Source: a virus
Direction: 5' to 3' (one strand)
Length of the DNA: 64,000 bases
Virus record (IMG/VR): IMGVR_UViG_3300020438_000023
Location: 1-64,000 of that record
The notes beneath the pieces are model-generated. The model did no database searches, was not told where the DNA came from, and saw nothing but the letters and a program-made list of their open reading frames with translations. Shown here piece by piece: positions 7,061 through 15,299 of this stretch. Numbering within the stretch: the stretch's first letter is position 1; each line of letters opens with the position of its first letter. The position numbers and the translations under genes are program-made.

Positions 7061-8524
7061 TTATTCCTTAAGGTTGATTGTTGTTATCTCATAATTAAAA
7101 TCCTCTTCATTGTATATTTTAATTCTTTCTATCAAGTGATTTAAAGTATAGTTTTTCCTTGATCCATATGTACAATCATCAGAGATGTCGTAGAGGACGG
7201 CTTTAGTTTTATTTTTTCCTTTTCTAAGTACTCTTCCAATTGATTGAAGATTTCTAATTCGTGACTTACTGGGTGATGCAAAGATAACATTATGGAGGTT
7301 CTTAATGTTAATACCAGTAGAAAAAGTTCCATAAGAAGCGACAATAATAGCATTATCTTCTTTTTCGGTTATTTCCCTTACAAGTTCTCGTTCAGATGTA
7401 TGTACACCACCATGAATAAAGAATACCTTTCTATCATCTCCCGTATTACTATTTATTAGGTCATGCAATACTGCTCCATGAGATTCTACTCGTTGAAATA
7501 AAACAAGAGTATTACCTTTTAAATCTACAGCAAGATTTTTTATAAAGTTATTTCTTTTATCATGGTTTATGATATACTGTACTTCATCTTCAAATACTTC
7601 AAACTTCTGTGGATTATGTTTTAGCACAATACAATTAATATCTAAGGTTGCAAGATGTCCCTGAGACATTAGTTCTGCTGTTTGTGTTACTTTATATGAT
7701 GGACCAAACACTCCCTCCAGTACCCATTTATGTGTTTGCGTTCCATCAAGAGTACCTGTAAATCCAAATCGATATTTTGCATCAGCAAGTTTGGTCATTA
7801 TACCAATGAGAGATTTAGATTTAAATTGATGAGCTTCATCTCCTATAACAACTTCGTAGTCTTCAAAGAAATTTCTATCTAATTTATAAATAGATTGCCA
7901 AGTTGTAACCGTTACAGGTAAATCGCTATATTTTTCTTTTCCCGAATATATTTTATGACAGTATGAATCAGCATCCCAACCATAGTCCTGAAAGTCACCG
8001 ACTATTTGCTCTACAAGGCTGGTCGTCGGAACAACTACAAGAATTTTTTTCTTCTTATCCATATAGTAACGCACGATTGCGTAAATCATCAGACTTTTTC
8101 CTGACGCAGTGGGACTTATCAATAACTTTCGATTATGTCGTAGGGCATCATATACTCCCTCTACTTGATAAGTCCTAGGTGAAAAGGAACAAATAGATCC
8201 CATGTATCCTTTCACGCCTTCGTAGGAAATCTCTTCGTTTATTTCAAACGGAAGTCCATAAAATTTATTTTCTTCAAAACTGTATGTGTAATTATAATTC
8301 TTACAAAAACTAACTATCTTATCTAATAATCCAACATAGATTTTTTTCGATCTCATATCGAATAAATGAATTTCTCCATTCCAATTCTTACCTCTATACT
8401 GAGGCATAAACTTTGCATTTGGAACTTCAAATGTAAAATGATCTCTTAACTCATATTCTATATGAGGGTCTGTGGTAATTTTAAGAAATACTTCATTGGA
8501 CTTTGATATAACAAGATCCGTCAC
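7061..8524 (-). CDS. uvsW: UvsW RNA-DNA/DNA-DNA helicase
   Basis: This 487-aa superfamily 2 helicase matches T4 UvsW (about 503 aa), which unwinds R-loops and branched DNA and helps switch replication from origin- to recombination-dependent initiation. Walker A PTASGKS is at 138-144, DEAH at 229-232, motif III GFTGTLDG follows, and motif VI QSIGRVLRKG is near the C-terminus. The start is a GTG at 8524, because the nearby ATGs run into TGA in other frames. An AATAAATA late octamer lies 22 bases upstream, agreeing with uvsW being a late gene in T4. Confidence 0.93.
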   Translation of the reverse strand: MTDLVISKSNEVFLKITTDPHIEYELRDHFTFEVPNAKFMPQYRGKNWNGEIHLFDMRSKKIYVGLLDKIVSFCKNYNYTYSFEENKFYGLPFEINEEISYEGVKGYMGSICSFSPRTYQVEGVYDALRHNRKLLISPTASGKSLMIYAIVRYYMDKKKKILVVVPTTSLVEQIVGDFQDYGWDADSYCHKIYSGKEKYSDLPVTVTTWQSIYKLDRNFFEDYEVVIGDEAHQFKSKSLIGIMTKLADAKYRFGFTGTLDGTQTHKWVLEGVFGPSYKVTQTAELMSQGHLATLDINCIVLKHNPQKFEVFEDEVQYIINHDKRNNFIKNLAVDLKGNTLVLFQRVESHGAVLHDLINSNTGDDRKVFFIHGGVHTSERELVREITEKEDNAIIVASYGTFSTGINIKNLHNVIFASPSKSRIRNLQSIGRVLRKGKNKTKAVLYDISDDCTYGSRKNYTLNHLIERIKIYNEEDFNYEITTINLKE

Positions 8525-8545
8525 ATCATAACATTCAACTACAAG

Positions 8546-8553
8546 TATTTATT
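8546..8553 (-). promoter_or_regulatory. late promoter AATAAATA before uvsW
   Basis: The octamer AATAAATA lies 22 bases before the uvsW GTG and overlaps the stop codon of the preceding 66-aa gene. Confidence 0.5.
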
Positions 8554-8752
8554 ACATATTGTCAAACTTATATTCTAGTATCATTCGATATAATGAATCT
8601 CTTAAATACCAAAGATGCTCTTGCTCTGCTGGGTGCCTAGATGGAGATCCTTCCCATAATCGTATACGTTCAAGAACACAATGATGCAGAAGATGAATAT
8701 CTTTTATAGTCAAATTTACAGTATAATCATATTCCCATTGCTCTTCTTCCAT
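8552..8752 (-). CDS. small hypothetical protein (66 aa) between uvsY and uvsW
   Basis: This 66-aa acidic, aromatic-rich protein (MEEEQWEYDY start; HHCVLERIRLWEG centre; LWYLRDSLYRMILEYKF end) looks like two amphipathic helices. I do not recognise a family. Its ATG overlaps the uvsY stop (TAATG), and it ends just before the uvsW start region, so translation is coupled to uvsY. The tight placement between two recombination genes makes it a credible real gene and a candidate accessory of UvsY or UvsW; that is inference. Confidence 0.75.
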   Translation of the reverse strand: MEEEQWEYDYTVNLTIKDIHLLHHCVLERIRLWEGSPSRHPAEQEHLWYLRDSLYRMILEYKFDNM

Positions 8753-9189
8753 TACCCTAGTCCTGCGGTAAATTTCATAAACTCAATAGCATTTTTTATC
8801 TGATAAGTTCTATTTGAAATTTGTTTTAAAATACTATCAATGTATGAAAGAATGGTATCATAGTACTCGATCTTTAATGAGGAGTTTGCTAATTTTTGGT
8901 CAGCATCCATATATTTCTGCATAGTATCTTTATCTCTAATTTTTTTAGGAAAAGGATTTTCTACATATACATCTGGATCTGCTTTGCCTGAAAAATATTC
9001 GTATCTTTCATGTCTAATATTTTTTCTTTGTTGTTCTGCTTTCTTTCTTAAAAGAGAAATGTTATTATACAGTTCATGATATTTTGAATGAAGAACAGGG
9101 ATATTTAATGATTCAGTATGAAGATTATCTGGATCTATTTTTGAATCTCTTTCCCACATTTCTTGGAGTTTTTCAAGATCAATACTCAT
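8752..9189 (-). CDS. uvsY: UvsY recombination mediator
   Basis: This 145-aa protein matches T4 UvsY (137 aa), which loads UvsX recombinase on gp32-covered ssDNA. Recognisable parts are the N-terminal LEKLQEMWERDSKID, the Lys/Arg-rich helix around residues 48-62 (RKKAEQQRKNIRHERYEYF), GKADPDVY, and the C-terminal helix ending in TYQIKNAIEFMKFTAGLG. The start overlaps the previous gene by ATGA. Here it is transcribed with a tail-type gene downstream of the major capsid gene, unlike its early/middle placement in T4. Confidence 0.92.
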   Translation of the reverse strand: MSIDLEKLQEMWERDSKIDPDNLHTESLNIPVLHSKYHELYNNISLLRKKAEQQRKNIRHERYEYFSGKADPDVYVENPFPKKIRDKDTMQKYMDADQKLANSSLKIEYYDTILSYIDSILKQISNRTYQIKNAIEFMKFTAGLG

Positions 9190-9743
9190 AGCCTCTTGTT
9201 ATTCTCATCAGTTATATTATATAAAGTATACTTGAAAGTAACGTCTGCTGTAAAGTACTGTACATCTGTATCAGTAGCATCAAAGTCTAGTGTGGACAAA
9301 TATGACGGGAACATATTTTGAAAATTAACTTTAAAATTAATATTGTTATTACTTGTTAGTACCATTAAAGAACCATCAGAATATATGTCCATAGTTTTTT
9401 CTGGAATGATAGTTCTCCTAGAATCATTATTCTGCAGATCTATAATTTCTTTTACGTTCTCTGGAAACCCAAGACCTCTCATCCAGTTTTGAATTTCCAT
9501 ATAATTTTTGAGATCTTCATCAACTAAAAATTTTAAGTTAAAATCTCCAAATACTAATTTATCCCCAGGTACATCAATATCTTTTAGATATGATGGTTGA
9601 ACTGCAACTCCTAGATTCATGTCTGGGATATTTGCACTGTTGCTAAAGAATGCTACTCTAGGTGCTCTAGTTAAACCAAATCTAAATCCAGTTGGAGATA
9701 GAAAGTTTCTATTCTGTATTTGAGTATCGTAAAATCCTGCCAT
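9186..9743 (-). CDS. tail-tube-fold virion protein downstream of gp23
   Basis: This 185-aa protein has the signature of T4-type tail-tube relatives: a variable N-terminus, then VPGDKLVFGDFNLKFLVDED at about 77-96, followed by NYMEIQNWMRGLGFP. Compare the tube protein in this window (19), which has VAGDRTFDTWTVTV. It may form a specialised ring at one end of the tube, as gp54 or gp3 do in T4, but I cannot tell which. It follows the gp23 terminator and a TCTAAATA late-like octamer, and overlaps uvsY by four bases. The structural class is likely; the exact role is uncertain. Confidence 0.7.
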   Translation of the reverse strand: MAGFYDTQIQNRNFLSPTGFRFGLTRAPRVAFFSNSANIPDMNLGVAVQPSYLKDIDVPGDKLVFGDFNLKFLVDEDLKNYMEIQNWMRGLGFPENVKEIIDLQNNDSRRTIIPEKTMDIYSDGSLMVLTSNNNINFKVNFQNMFPSYLSTLDFDATDTDVQYFTADVTFKYTLYNITDENNKRL

Positions 9744-9754
9744 CTTTTTTTAAT

Positions 9755-9762
9755 TATTTAGA
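9755..9762 (-). promoter_or_regulatory. late-promoter-like TCTAAATA after gp23 terminator
   Basis: TCTAAATA lies 12 bases before the ATG of the tail-tube-fold gene and directly after the T-run of the gp23 terminator. It is the NCTAAATA variant found repeatedly in this window. Confidence 0.35.
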
Positions 9763-9790
9763 TAAAAAAAGAGGGTCCGAAGACCCTCTC
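9763..9790 (-). terminator. rho-independent terminator after gp23
   Basis: On the minus strand an 8-bp perfect stem (AGAGGGTC against GACCCTCT) with the stable loop TTCG is followed by a run of seven T. It starts about 23 bases after the gp23 stop and is the strongest terminator in the window. Confidence 0.92.
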
Positions 9791-9812
9791 GCATAACCTT
9801 GTGATCAATAAA

Positions 9813-11201
9813 TCACATGAGGTTTTTGATGGAAACGCGACGGTAGTAGCGGTTAGCATTGGTGGTAAGAGCACCAGCTCCAACTGTGCTTCCCTGTGCG
9901 AAGGGGTTAGCAACCATGCCGTAGCGAGTCTTGAAGCCGATTTTAGGCTGGAAGGTGTTCTCTCCAACTGCACGAACCATCTGTAGGGGAACGTATGGGC
10001 AGTAGAATAAACCAGCGTCATAAGGGGAAGTACCCTTATAACCAACAACGTAGTACTGATTAGCAGCGTTGTTTGCAGCGTAAGGATCGATGTATACGCG
10101 GAACTTACCAAGCAGAGTACCTGCGAAGGTGTTACCAGCGTCATCAACACTCAAGTTAGCGTTAAGAGCAGGAGTGTAGTCAAGTACACCAGCCATTGCA
10201 AGTGCGGATGCAACGTCAGCGGAGCACATGATTACGTTGCCCTTTCCTCTACGAGTTCTTTGAGCAATCTGGTTCGCATCTCTTTCGATTTGGAACAGAA
10301 GACCTTTGAACTTCTCAACACTCCAACGTCCGTTGGAATCGATGTCGAGATCAAACTCACCAGCAGTTGCAACGTTTTGTGTTGCGCCTTGCTCAGCGGT
10401 TTTGTAGATTGTTCTGATGACTTCACGGTTGATCTCAGCAAGAATCTCAGAAGAGAGAATATTTGCGAGTTCCGCTTCAGCGTTCAGACCGTGGATCGCC
10501 TTGAGGTCTTGTGCGAGTTCTAAAGAATACTCAGCTTTCAGAGCTCTGGACTTGGCGGTTACGGTGACTTTCTCGATCGAGAATGCCATCTGGTTGAAGT
10601 GGTCGCTACCTGTGCCGAGGTTCTCAGCATCATCGGTACGCATACCCTGACCAACGCTATAGTTGGATTCGGTTGCAGAACCAGTTGGGTTCAGTACACT
10701 TGGGTTTCCACCTGCTTGTGCAGTTGTACCCATACCAACGGAAGTACCAGTGTTGCCGTTAGTAAGATCGAACTCGGAAGACTGACCAGAGAATCCGGTG
10801 TCTACTTCGTCGAAGAAGCTCTCTTTACCGTTCTGAGTCTCGTAGCGTGAACGCATCGCGAAGATGAGTCCAGTAGGACCGTTCATTGGTTGTACGCCAG
10901 CCAGGTCATAAGCGACCAGGTTAGGCATAGAACGACGGATCAAGGAGATCAGTACTGGGTCGAAACCAGCAACTGTTTGACCGCCTGAGGAGGTATACCC
11001 ACCATCGCCAACTGCGTTAACAGGTGCTTCGGATAGGAAAGAACCAGAATCACTGAATGATTGCTGTTCTCTAAGGAATTTTTCTTGGTTTTCGAGCAGG
11101 ACTGCGGTAACAGCTCTCTTGTGAGAATCTTGGATTGAATCAAGTCCCTCGTGATTGAGGAGAGGTGCCCACTTTTCCTGCAACTGTTCTGATTGGAACA
11201 T
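9813..11201 (-). CDS. gp23: gp23 major capsid protein
   Basis: This 462-aa protein is the T4-type major capsid protein (T4 gp23 is 521 aa), the HK97-fold subunit of the head. The N-terminal MFQSEQLQEKWAPLLNHE is the usual start. FLSE at 55-58 followed by APVN fits the gp21 prohead protease consensus (hydrophobic-x-Glu), so cleavage after E58 is predicted. GRWSVEKFKGLLFQIERDAN and the C-terminal YYRRVSIKNLM are typical. The ATG at 11201 has no clear Shine-Dalgarno and no late octamer in the 42-base gap to gene 22, so it probably depends on readthrough from the gene 22 promoter. A strong terminator follows. Confidence 0.97.
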   Translation of the reverse strand: MFQSEQLQEKWAPLLNHEGLDSIQDSHKRAVTAVLLENQEKFLREQQSFSDSGSFLSEAPVNAVGDGGYTSSGGQTVAGFDPVLISLIRRSMPNLVAYDLAGVQPMNGPTGLIFAMRSRYETQNGKESFFDEVDTGFSGQSSEFDLTNGNTGTSVGMGTTAQAGGNPSVLNPTGSATESNYSVGQGMRTDDAENLGTGSDHFNQMAFSIEKVTVTAKSRALKAEYSLELAQDLKAIHGLNAEAELANILSSEILAEINREVIRTIYKTAEQGATQNVATAGEFDLDIDSNGRWSVEKFKGLLFQIERDANQIAQRTRRGKGNVIMCSADVASALAMAGVLDYTPALNANLSVDDAGNTFAGTLLGKFRVYIDPYAANNAANQYYVVGYKGTSPYDAGLFYCPYVPLQMVRAVGENTFQPKIGFKTRYGMVANPFAQGSTVGAGALTTNANRYYRRVSIKNLM

Positions 11202-11243
11202 TTGCTTTAAAGGGTGATGTTTACGTTTGAGTTAATATTAAAT

Positions 11244-12368
11244 TCAGTTTTTGTTAGCAATAACTGAAAGTGTCTTAAGGTATGCAGCCATGGAATTTGA
11301 GTAGGACTCAGTTCCACTTTCTACACCCTCAGAGAGTGATTCAGTTTTTGCTGCTTTTGGAGTTTTTGCTGAGAAGTATGACTCCTTCAGGGTCTCCAAT
11401 TTTTCACGATATTGTTCTTCACTTTCAAACTCAACACTTTCGGAAAGTGTGGCGAGTTTCTCTTTCTGTGTCTGTGCTAGACCTTCAGAGACTTGAGCTA
11501 CGATTCCATCCGCAACCGACTCGGAAAGACGGGAGTTTAGGGAAACATTTTTCTCAATTTGCTCGTTGAGTTTTGTCTCCATGTCATCAAGTTTTTCTAC
11601 CATGCTCTCTAATACATCATATTTTTCTTCAGGGATAGTTACATAATGTGTTTCAAAAAGATCCTTCATGCCTGAGATGAAACTCTCAGTCATTTCGGTC
11701 TTGAGTGCTGCTTCGATAGCGAGTTGGTTCTCATTGAACCACTCTTCAGCAACATACTCAAGATAAGAATCAACTCTAGTGGTTAATTCTTCTTTAGTTT
11801 CTGTAATTGCTTCTGAGAGTTCAGAAACAAATTTTGTTTCGTATTGTGCTTCTAGACTTTCTTTGATTGCTGCAACTTTAGAGTTGATTGCTGTTTCAAA
11901 GATTGTACGAGCTTTTTCTTGGAATTCTTCGGAGAGTTCTTCGCCATTGAGAAGTGCAGTTACATCTTCTTCGATGTCGTATTCTGCAACAACTTCTGCC
12001 TCCGCAACTTCTGTAGTTTCTTCTTCAGATACTACTTCTTCCTCAGTTGCTTCTTCTTCTGCGACAATTTCGCCTTCGACTTCTTCTTCTTCCTTAACGC
12101 CAGCAGGCATAGGATCTGCCTTAGCAGCACCTTTGTTTACTACGTTTCTAACTTGAGCAAGCGTTGCGCCAGGCTCTTTTAACTTTGCGGAATCGTCATC
12201 AGGTTTATAATTCTCGGGGGTAGGACCTCCGAGATCTTCTACTGATGCAGATGGACCGGGATTAGATAGCGTTGGCATCGGATCCGCTGCAGCAGCATTC
12301 GCATTTACAGCAGTTTTGGATTGTGTAGTGCCCGCTTCCATTTCCTGTAAATTGTTGTCACTAGACAT
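11244..12368 (-). CDS. gp22: gp22 prohead core scaffold protein
   Basis: This 374-aa acidic, helix-rich protein lies exactly where the main scaffold gp22 is found (T4: 269 aa), between protease 21 and capsid 23. The first 100 residues are low-complexity (Ala/Pro/Asn/Glu); residues 95-140 are almost all Glu/Val/Ala/Thr, and the rest is charged coiled coil with many short (hydrophobic)-x-Glu sites suitable for gp21 cleavage. A GGAGAG ribosome binding site and a TATAAATA octamer precede the ATG. The longer length comes mostly from the acidic N-terminal extension. Confidence 0.9.
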   Translation of the reverse strand: MSSDNNLQEMEAGTTQSKTAVNANAAAADPMPTLSNPGPSASVEDLGGPTPENYKPDDDSAKLKEPGATLAQVRNVVNKGAAKADPMPAGVKEEEEVEGEIVAEEEATEEEVVSEEETTEVAEAEVVAEYDIEEDVTALLNGEELSEEFQEKARTIFETAINSKVAAIKESLEAQYETKFVSELSEAITETKEELTTRVDSYLEYVAEEWFNENQLAIEAALKTEMTESFISGMKDLFETHYVTIPEEKYDVLESMVEKLDDMETKLNEQIEKNVSLNSRLSESVADGIVAQVSEGLAQTQKEKLATLSESVEFESEEQYREKLETLKESYFSAKTPKAAKTESLSEGVESGTESYSNSMAAYLKTLSVIANKN

Positions 12369-12410
12369 TTGAGACTCTCCGTTTATCTTTTAATTTAGAT
12401 TAACTATATT

Positions 12411-12418
12411 TATTTATA
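12411..12418 (-). promoter_or_regulatory. late promoter TATAAATA before gene 22
   Basis: A perfect T4 late octamer TATAAATA lies 43 bases before the gene 22 ATG, in the gap between 21 and 22. It probably drives both scaffold and capsid genes. Confidence 0.7.
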
Positions 12419-12421
12419 TTT

Positions 12422-13069
12422 TTAAAGATTTGATATAAACTGATCAAACAGTTCAATCTTACGCTCTTGTAGGCGTCTCTGGCGAGATGCTATTTCAATC
12501 TCAGCTCTCAGATCCTGCGCCATTTTTTCGCGAAGAATACCACCTTCCCATACCCATTCTTTACCTTCCATAATACCTTCTACAAAAGCATCAGGAGCAG
12601 AAGGATCAGCAACAATGTCGGCAGCAGTTGCAAGCATAAAGTCTCCACCAACCACGTTGATACCTTCTTGCCTAGAGATTGATCCGATTCCACGGGAAGA
12701 AACTCCTAGTTTTACACCATCATTGAGAAGAGCCTCAGCGATTTTTCCCATAGGGGTAGAAAGAATCTTTGCTTTACCAATAAAATTAGATCCATTCTCT
12801 TTGAGGGATACAATTTTATGAGAAACTCGATCGAGATTTACGGTTGGACCGTCTGGGTGTCCTAGTTCTCCAAGTGCTCTACCAGAAGAAACATTCTCCT
12901 TGATATAACGACCAACCTCTTTACGAAGAGTCTCCATAGGATACATACGACCATTACGGTTTTTGATGTTTCCTTGAAGGAAAACTCCTTCGATGTAAAG
13001 AGACTTTTTAGACCCTTTACCTTCTACGAGGACTTTTACTTCTTCGATTTCTTCTCTGATTAGTTTCAT
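12422..13069 (-). CDS. gp21: gp21 prohead core scaffold protease
   Basis: This 215-aa protein matches T4 gp21 (212 aa), the serine protease that matures the prohead by cleaving scaffold and capsid after hydrophobic-x-Glu. Key parts are YIEGVFLQGNIKNRNGRMYP, GELGHPDGP with the likely catalytic H71, and GVSSRG at 122-127 holding the likely catalytic serine. The start lies four bases after the 89-aa gene stop, without its own promoter or strong ribosome binding site, suggesting coupled translation. Confidence 0.95.
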   Translation of the reverse strand: MKLIREEIEEVKVLVEGKGSKKSLYIEGVFLQGNIKNRNGRMYPMETLRKEVGRYIKENVSSGRALGELGHPDGPTVNLDRVSHKIVSLKENGSNFIGKAKILSTPMGKIAEALLNDGVKLGVSSRGIGSISRQEGINVVGGDFMLATAADIVADPSAPDAFVEGIMEGKEWVWEGGILREKMAQDLRAEIEIASRQRRLQERKIELFDQFISNL

Positions 13070-13073
13070 TTGA

Positions 13074-13343
13074 TTAGCCAGTAAATCCTACTTTAAAACC
13101 TTTAACTGTTGCAGCAGATGCTGAAATAATATCTTGAGGACCTTTCTCAAAAAATTCAACTCTATCGTCTGGTAGAGTTACAGTAGCAGTACTTGCATAA
13201 CCAGCAGTTGTACTTTTTGCAATACTAACTGTCGCATCAGCTCCAGAAAGATTGATTACTCTAACAACGGTTGCATTACTAAGAGTAGTTGCACTATTAA
13301 GAGCAACCTCAACGCCAGATCCATTTAATAATGTTCTATACAT
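13074..13343 (-). CDS. small beta-rich hypothetical virion-locus protein (89 aa)
   Basis: This 89-aa protein is rich in Ser/Thr/Ala/Val with alternating beta-strand pattern (VVRVINLSGADATVSIAKS, then VTLPDDRVEFFEKGP). I do not recognise a family. It resembles in style the 114-aa protein at 23455-23799: a compact beta-sandwich pattern with VxRxI, a proline-containing loop and a terminal hydrophobic strand, so both may be virion decoration proteins. It lies between the prohead core gene and protease 21 with its own AATAAATA octamer 26 bases upstream, fitting late expression. Confidence 0.75.
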   Translation of the reverse strand: MYRTLLNGSGVEVALNSATTLSNATVVRVINLSGADATVSIAKSTTAGYASTATVTLPDDRVEFFEKGPQDIISASAATVKGFKVGFTG

Positions 13344-13368
13344 GAACTTAAAAGTGTCTTATAAGAGT

Positions 13369-13376
13369 TATTTATT
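13369..13376 (-). promoter_or_regulatory. late promoter AATAAATA before the 89-aa gene
   Basis: AATAAATA lies 26 bases before the ATG of the 89-aa gene and overlaps the stop codon of the prohead core gene. Confidence 0.5.
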
Positions 13377-13558
13377 CATTCTCCACTTTCTTCTTCTGAA
13401 GAAATTTCATCTTCTTTAGAATCTACATAAGAATTTGCCACAACAGGTTTAAATGCATCAACTTTTTCTGCGCTCTTAGCGAAAAGAAGATCTTTGATAG
13501 CATCTGTAATCTGTGAGGGGGACTCATCACTCACAATCATATCCATTAATTCATCCAT
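13376..13558 (-). CDS. gp67/68-type prohead core protein
   Basis: This 60-aa protein occupies the position of T4 genes 67/68, between portal 20 and protease 21. The middle (SPSQITDAIKDLLFAKSAEK) followed by VDAFKPVVANSY is the pattern of small T4-type prohead core proteins, and the C-terminus is an acidic Ser/Glu tail. A perfect TATAAATA octamer lies 30 bases upstream. It is shorter than T4 gp67 (80 aa). Position and motif agree, but the short length leaves some doubt on which T4 protein it matches. Confidence 0.75.
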   Translation of the reverse strand: MDELMDMIVSDESPSQITDAIKDLLFAKSAEKVDAFKPVVANSYVDSKEDEISSEEESGE

Positions 13559-13587
13559 GTTAATAATTCTGTACTACGATTACAATT

Positions 13588-13595
13588 TATTTATA
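13588..13595 (-). promoter_or_regulatory. late promoter TATAAATA before the prohead core gene
   Basis: A perfect TATAAATA octamer lies 30 bases before the ATG of the 60-aa prohead core gene, directly after the gene 20 stop codon. Confidence 0.65.
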
Positions 13596-15260
13596 TTATA
13601 TCTCTCCACCCTTAGGCATTTCTGGTGCCTCGGTTGAAGATCCATCTATTTCTGGTTCAACAGGAACAACCCCCATATTACCATTCGTAGAATCATCTAT
13701 AGGCATTCCTGTTTCGGGATCAACCGGAGCAGTAGGATCTGGAATAAGTCCTGCCGCAATTTCTTTTTCGATAAGTTTATTCTGTTCAAGAATTTCCTCA
13801 TCAGTTTGACGAAGAATTTTTCTTCTCAGATAATCCTGGGAGAAATACTTACCGACATATGGTTCTGCAGTTGCAACCATATTAAGTCTCTCAGTAAGAA
13901 GTTCAGAATCTTTCAGTTCAGAGAAGTGATTATCATATAGGAAGTCATATTGAATATGCTGCTCCATGACATCCCAATCTTCGGGAGTAACAACATTCTT
14001 CAAAAGAAGTTGAGTTTTGAGCATATCATTGAACATATTTGAGAATCTTTTTCTCAAACGTCCGACAAACTTAGTAAACTTGAGTTCATCTCTTAAGATC
14101 TCAGAAGATCTCCCCAGGTTAAATCCACCTTCTCCATCCATTCTTGAGGGTGGAACATTAAGGGATCTAAACAATTTTTTCTTAAAATATTCAATATCAG
14201 TAATTTCACCCAGGTTTTGTCCTCCGGGGAGAGTAGTAATTTCTGTTCCTCTTCCACCTTCACGTCTTGGGAGCCAGAAGTCCTCAAGCATGGACATGTG
14301 TTTTTTCTCATCCTTTATTTCCCCTGTTGAGGCATCATATACAAGTTTATTTCTATAGCGAGACATAACATCACGCAAATATTGTTCTGCTTTTACCTTA
14401 GGTAGATTGCCTACATCAATATAGAAAATTCTACGTTCAGGCGCACGCGATAGTCTGTATATAACAAGACTATCTTCAATCATTCTCAATTGATTGAGAG
14501 ACTTGATTGATTTGTGAAGATATGATAGCGTAGTTCCCTTATTTCTATCTACTAGTCCAGAAGTGCAATATGAAATTGCATCTTTTGCAATTTTGATTCC
14601 AGATTGATTTGAAGATCTACTACCAATAGGTGATGCTGAAGAATTTCCTTTTGGATTGTAAATAAAATATTCTTCAATCTCAGGCATTAAAACTTGTTGT
14701 TCATCCCTAGGACTGTTTAATGCCTTGAGTGCTTGAGCTTTATCTTGCTTCTTTTGTTGTCGGATATAACGCATTTTCATTGCGTCAACATATCTCAACT
14801 CTTGAATTCCATCCTGTGGATTTTTTAAATCTATTACTTTATGGTAGTATAGTCTACCATCAACGTACCAATTTCTATAAATTTCGTGAGATTTTTTATC
14901 AAAATCTAAAAGATCTAAAATTGTTTTAAATTCTTGTCTTACTATTGTCTTTATACCATCGCTCGCATTTAAATTGTCCAGATCAATTTGAACGGGAACG
15001 TCATTAGAATCTGAGACAATCGCTTCGTTTACAATATCTTCGATAGCACTATCAACTTCGGGATGCAGAGCCATTTCTCTGTATCTCTTGATTAGATCAA
15101 ATTCTGTTCTGAATACTCCTTCAATATCAACATAAGAACCAAAAAATCCGCTGGTTAGATAGTGATCAGACCCGTCCTCATTTGACTGAGGAACGGGCGA
15201 TTGAACACTAGGCGGCTTTTGGTTAGTATCTTCTATTGAGAAACCAAATAACTTAGCCAT
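13596..15260 (-). CDS. gp20: gp20 portal vertex protein
   Basis: This 554-aa protein is the T4-type portal (T4: 524 aa), a dodecamer forming the DNA entry channel and the site of head assembly initiation. Recognisable blocks include GSYVDIEGVFRTEFDLIKRY near the N-terminus, EVDSAIEDIVNEAIV, YRLSRAPERRIFYIDVGNLP, EDFWLPRREGGRGTEITTLP and PPSRMDGEGGFNLGRSSEI. The C-terminal 60 residues are Pro/Asp/Glu-rich and variable. The ATG has no clear Shine-Dalgarno; a GATAAATA octamer lies 32 bases upstream at the gene 19 stop. Confidence 0.97.
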   Translation of the reverse strand: MAKLFGFSIEDTNQKPPSVQSPVPQSNEDGSDHYLTSGFFGSYVDIEGVFRTEFDLIKRYREMALHPEVDSAIEDIVNEAIVSDSNDVPVQIDLDNLNASDGIKTIVRQEFKTILDLLDFDKKSHEIYRNWYVDGRLYYHKVIDLKNPQDGIQELRYVDAMKMRYIRQQKKQDKAQALKALNSPRDEQQVLMPEIEEYFIYNPKGNSSASPIGSRSSNQSGIKIAKDAISYCTSGLVDRNKGTTLSYLHKSIKSLNQLRMIEDSLVIYRLSRAPERRIFYIDVGNLPKVKAEQYLRDVMSRYRNKLVYDASTGEIKDEKKHMSMLEDFWLPRREGGRGTEITTLPGGQNLGEITDIEYFKKKLFRSLNVPPSRMDGEGGFNLGRSSEILRDELKFTKFVGRLRKRFSNMFNDMLKTQLLLKNVVTPEDWDVMEQHIQYDFLYDNHFSELKDSELLTERLNMVATAEPYVGKYFSQDYLRRKILRQTDEEILEQNKLIEKEIAAGLIPDPTAPVDPETGMPIDDSTNGNMGVVPVEPEIDGSSTEAPEMPKGGEI

Positions 15261-15291
15261 TATTTAAATATAGTGATCGTATTACTGTACC

Positions 15292-15299
15292 TATTTATC
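15292..15299 (-). promoter_or_regulatory. late promoter GATAAATA before gene 20
   Basis: GATAAATA lies 32 bases before the gene 20 ATG and overlaps the gene 19 stop codon. Confidence 0.5.

Noticed and set aside
9758-10150. 130-residue minus-strand frame inside gp23
   Set aside because: It is a shadow in a different frame of the capsid gene and would also span the terminator.
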